Part shown: positions 60,689 to 64,000 of the stretch, piece after piece
How the letters are laid out: every line of letters starts with the position of its first letter
Numbering within the stretch: the first letter of the stretch is position 1
The notes under the pieces: model-generated
What the model was told of the DNA's origin: nothing
Database searches by the model: none
What the model saw: only the letters and a program-made list of their open reading frames with translations
NCBI RefSeq assembly: GCF_004358695.1
Contig: NZ_SNAA01000017.1
Span: 1 to 64,000 of the forward strand
DNA length: 64,000 nucleotides
Source: Palleronia sediminis
GTDB taxonomy: Bacteria; Pseudomonadota; Alphaproteobacteria; Rhodobacterales; Rhodobacteraceae
Reading direction: 5' to 3'
Made by a program: the position numbers and the translations under genes

Positions 60689-60724
60689 GCGGACCGGTTC
60701 GCGGACCGGTTCGCGGCCCGGTTG
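60689..60724. repeat. 12-bp tandem repeat after pdeM
   Basis: GCGGACCGGTTC occurs at 60689-60700 and 60701-60712, and a third copy with two changes (GCGGCCCGGTTG) at 60713-60724. It lies 19 bp after the pdeM stop in a non-coding gap. Confidence 0.8.
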
Positions 60725-60728
60725 CGCC

Positions 60729-60754
60729 CCCCGCCGCTGTGAGGAAGGGCGGGG
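60729..60754. terminator. Hairpin in the pdeM-MOSC gap
   Basis: CCCCGCC and GGCGGGG form a 7-bp stem with a 12-nt loop after the tandem repeat. It could end the pdeM transcript. No T-tract follows. Confidence 0.35.
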
Positions 60755-60773
60755 AGCGGTTGGATACAGCCTG

Positions 60774-60845
60774 TCAGATCAGGGCGGCGGCAGCGAGGAC
60801 CAGCCCGAGAAGAAAGCCGCCATGGATCGCGATCATCGTTTTCAT
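60774..60845 (-). CDS. Possible 23-aa membrane mini-protein
   Basis: On the minus strand ATG at 60845 opens a 23-codon frame reading MKTMIAIHGGFLLGLVLAAA plus three residues (ALI). It has a basic start and one hydrophobic stretch, and GGAAAG lies 8 nt upstream. It sits alone in the 262-bp pdeM-MOSC gap. Length is too short for statistical support, so it may be chance, but the RBS spacing and composition are those of known small membrane proteins. Confidence 0.35.
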   Translation of the reverse strand: MKTMIAIHGGFLLGLVLAAAALI

Positions 60846-60932
60846 TATCAGAACTTTCCGATTCGTTTGACTGTCAAGCGCGGATTGCTCTGTAAGGTTC
60901 CTTCATGAAAACGTGAGCGGATTATGGCCGCA

Positions 60933-61517
60933 TCAGGGCGCGTTCCAGGATCTCTGATCGGGGATGAAAATCCGGAGGGTATCGCCGAGGCTCAACCTGC
61001 CCGGCCGTTCGACCCAGGCGGTCACGCCGCGTCGCCCCTTTGCCGCACGCTTGAACTCTTTTCCCGCGGGGCCGACCCGTTCCTCGATGGTGAGGGCCGG
61101 CAGGTGACAGGGGCGGTTCGCCATGTCGACGACAAGCGTGGTGCCGTCCGGCGCCTGAAGGCGGGACGACGGGGGGATATGGGTGAAATCCGCGATGCCC
61201 TCGACAACGATCGAGGCGCCGAGCCAACCCGGCTCTACCCGGTCGAGCCCCATATCGGCGGCGATCGCGGCCAGATCCTCGGCCGAGAGGATCGTGATCT
61301 GCCGCGTATTGGCGATCTCGGTTCCCTTGGGATGGAGTGCCACGACCCGCGAGCAGGACGGCCGCGTGACGCCGGAATGAACCTCGCCCACGAGCCCGCC
61401 GAAACCCAGGGGCATCTCGTCGACCGGCGCGCCTTCGACGACGGGCCGGTCGCGATGGGGGACATGGCCAAGCCAGACGATGCGGCCGGTATGGTCGGTG
61501 GGGATCAGTGCGGGCAT
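60933..61517 (-). CDS. MOSC-domain protein
   Basis: The 194-aa protein contains a MOSC domain: IVWLGHVPHRD, FGGLVGEVHSGVTRPSCSRV with the family's conserved Cys, HPKGTEIANTRQITILSAEDL and GASIVVEGIADFTHIPPSSRL. MOSC domains bind molybdenum cofactor or act in sulfur transfer; small stand-alone members resemble YiiM. The conserved Cys is present. The ATG at 61517 fits the family start. It is separated from ftsH by a terminator. Confidence 0.88.
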   Translation of the reverse strand: MPALIPTDHTGRIVWLGHVPHRDRPVVEGAPVDEMPLGFGGLVGEVHSGVTRPSCSRVVALHPKGTEIANTRQITILSAEDLAAIAADMGLDRVEPGWLGASIVVEGIADFTHIPPSSRLQAPDGTTLVVDMANRPCHLPALTIEERVGPAGKEFKRAAKGRRGVTAWVERPGRLSLGDTLRIFIPDQRSWNAP

Positions 61518-61570
61518 GACAGGTCCGATCTGTGGGAACGCCCCCGGCTTAGCGGCCCGCCCCGCAAACG

Positions 61571-61599
61571 AAAAGACCCGCGCCGGTGGGGCGCGGGTC
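61571..61599 (-). terminator. Rho-independent terminator of ftsH
   Basis: On the minus strand GACCCGCGCC and GGCGCGGGTC form a perfect 10-bp stem with a 5-nt loop followed by TTTT. It lies 24 bp after the ftsH stop and is the best-formed intrinsic terminator on this strand. Confidence 0.85.
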
Positions 61600-61622
61600 C
61601 GTATCCTCGGGGTGCCAGCCGA

Positions 61623-63539
<1,917 letters not shown>

Positions 63540-63615
63540 GGATTCTCTCCGGCCTGAAAAGGTTCGGGGGCGGCGGACCGTCCCGGTACCCTAGATATAC
63601 ACGCCGCGTGCGTAT

Positions 63616-64000
63616 TCAATCGCGGATCATCCATCGCGGGAAATGGTCGCGGGGGGCCGCCAGCCGCGCGGTGAACCCGTTGGGCCAGCCCGCCAGTGGC
63701 GCAGCGATCAGCCCGCCGCGGTCGTCGCGCAAGGCGGGCGAGGCCATGAGAGTGGCGCGCGGCATCCCCGTCTCGCGCCAGCCGGGGCAGTCCCGCAGGC
63801 CCGCGGCACCCAGTGCGCCGATGCGCATCCCGGCCCCGCCCGGCCCCGAAATCCGCCAACGCCCGTCCCAGACCTGCCCCCAGGGCCGGTCGGGCCCGAC
63901 GGCCGCAAGCTCGCGGGTGAGGCGCAGCGCGCCGCGATCGGCAAGGACGCGCACCCCCGCCAGAGTGCCATCGCCCGCCTGCGCCAGACGCAGAAGGGCC
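63616..64000 (-). CDS. tilS: tRNA(Ile)-lysidine synthase TilS, C-terminal part (runs off window)
   Basis: The last 127 codons of a protein enter from the right edge. The visible part ends with a beta-rich domain (WDGRWRISGPGG, LIAAPLAGWPNGFTARL) that matches the C-terminal domain of alphaproteobacterial TilS, and tilS directly upstream of ftsH is the standard gene order. TilS modifies the AUA-decoding tRNA. The catalytic PP-loop N terminus lies outside, so the call rests on the C-terminal match and synteny. Confidence 0.75.
   Translation of the reverse strand, partial: ALLRLAQAGDGTLAGVRVLADRGALRLTRELAAVGPDRPWGQVWDGRWRISGPGGAGMRIGALGAAGLRDCPGWRETGMPRATLMASPALRDDRGGLIAAPLAGWPNGFTARLAAPRDHFPRWMIRD

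Overview
The window looks like chromosomal DNA of a marine alphaproteobacterium of the Rhodobacterales (Roseobacter group / Paracoccaceae). The evidence is the uniformly high G+C, the Rhodobacterales-type order ctaC-ctaB-small ORF-ctaG-ctaE-surf1-thrC-M16 peptidase, a PAAT-type ABC cassette, a tad/flp pilus locus with D-W-type Flp pilins, and protein sequences that read as this lineage throughout. I saw no rRNA, tRNA, CRISPR array, insertion sequence, phage or attachment site. Coding density is very high and no gene-free stretch exceeds 300 bp; the longest are about 262 bp at 60671-60932 and 244 bp at 39525-39768.

Layout. 1-8.5 kb: start of tuf (EF-Tu), parC, an SH3-domain envelope protein, an SDR, a HIG1-like small membrane protein, a PduO-type cobalamin adenosyltransferase, etfBA, a DUF6473-type protein and 3-hydroxybutyryl-CoA dehydrogenase. 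8.6-13 kb: a very acidic 745-aa protein of unknown role, divergent from thiamine pyrophosphokinase across an intergenic region with two dyads, then rpiA and a TerB-like protein. 13-17.2 kb: an amino-acid-type ABC transporter (ATPase, binding protein, two permeases) with an AAC(3)-family acetyltransferase gene inside it; the first permease appears to start at ATA. 17.2-27 kb (minus strand): cytochrome c oxidase subunits II and III with assembly factors, then thrC, an M16 peptidase, a GNAT enzyme, an MBL-fold protein and an FAD oxidoreductase. 27.2-34.2 kb: tldD, dprA, topA and a 3-oxoacid CoA-transferase pair.

34.2-38.7 kb holds a compact set resembling the mycobacterial decaprenyl-phosphoryl-D-arabinose (DPA) pathway: a polytopic flippase-like protein, a DprE1-like FAD oxidase, a DprE2-like SDR, and a HAD-UbiA fusion resembling DPPR synthase plus phosphatase. 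A lytic transglycosylase follows, and then a tad pilus locus (39.7-50.3 kb): two flp pilins, cpaB, the cpaC/rcpA secretin, an OmpA-like lipoprotein, cpaE, cpaF, tadB, tadC, two TPR lipoproteins and the prepilin peptidase. A GT-C-like multispanning membrane protein lies tail-to-tail with the prepilin peptidase. I propose that lipid-linked D-arabinofuranose made by the first set is transferred to pilin or another envelope acceptor by the GT-C-like protein. Candidate CtrA boxes precede flp1 and dprA.

52-64 kb: an AAA+ ATPase typical of the region after tad loci. Next comes a tight operon of a MarR regulator with a C-terminal cysteine cluster, an Mrp-DUF971 fusion, a multidomain Nfu protein, and NorE/NorF-like proteins, which suggests Fe-S or nitric-oxide homeostasis. 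Then come the ligase-associated helicase (Lhr-type) and PdeM nuclease, a MOSC protein, ftsH (TTG start) and the 3' end of tilS at the window edge.
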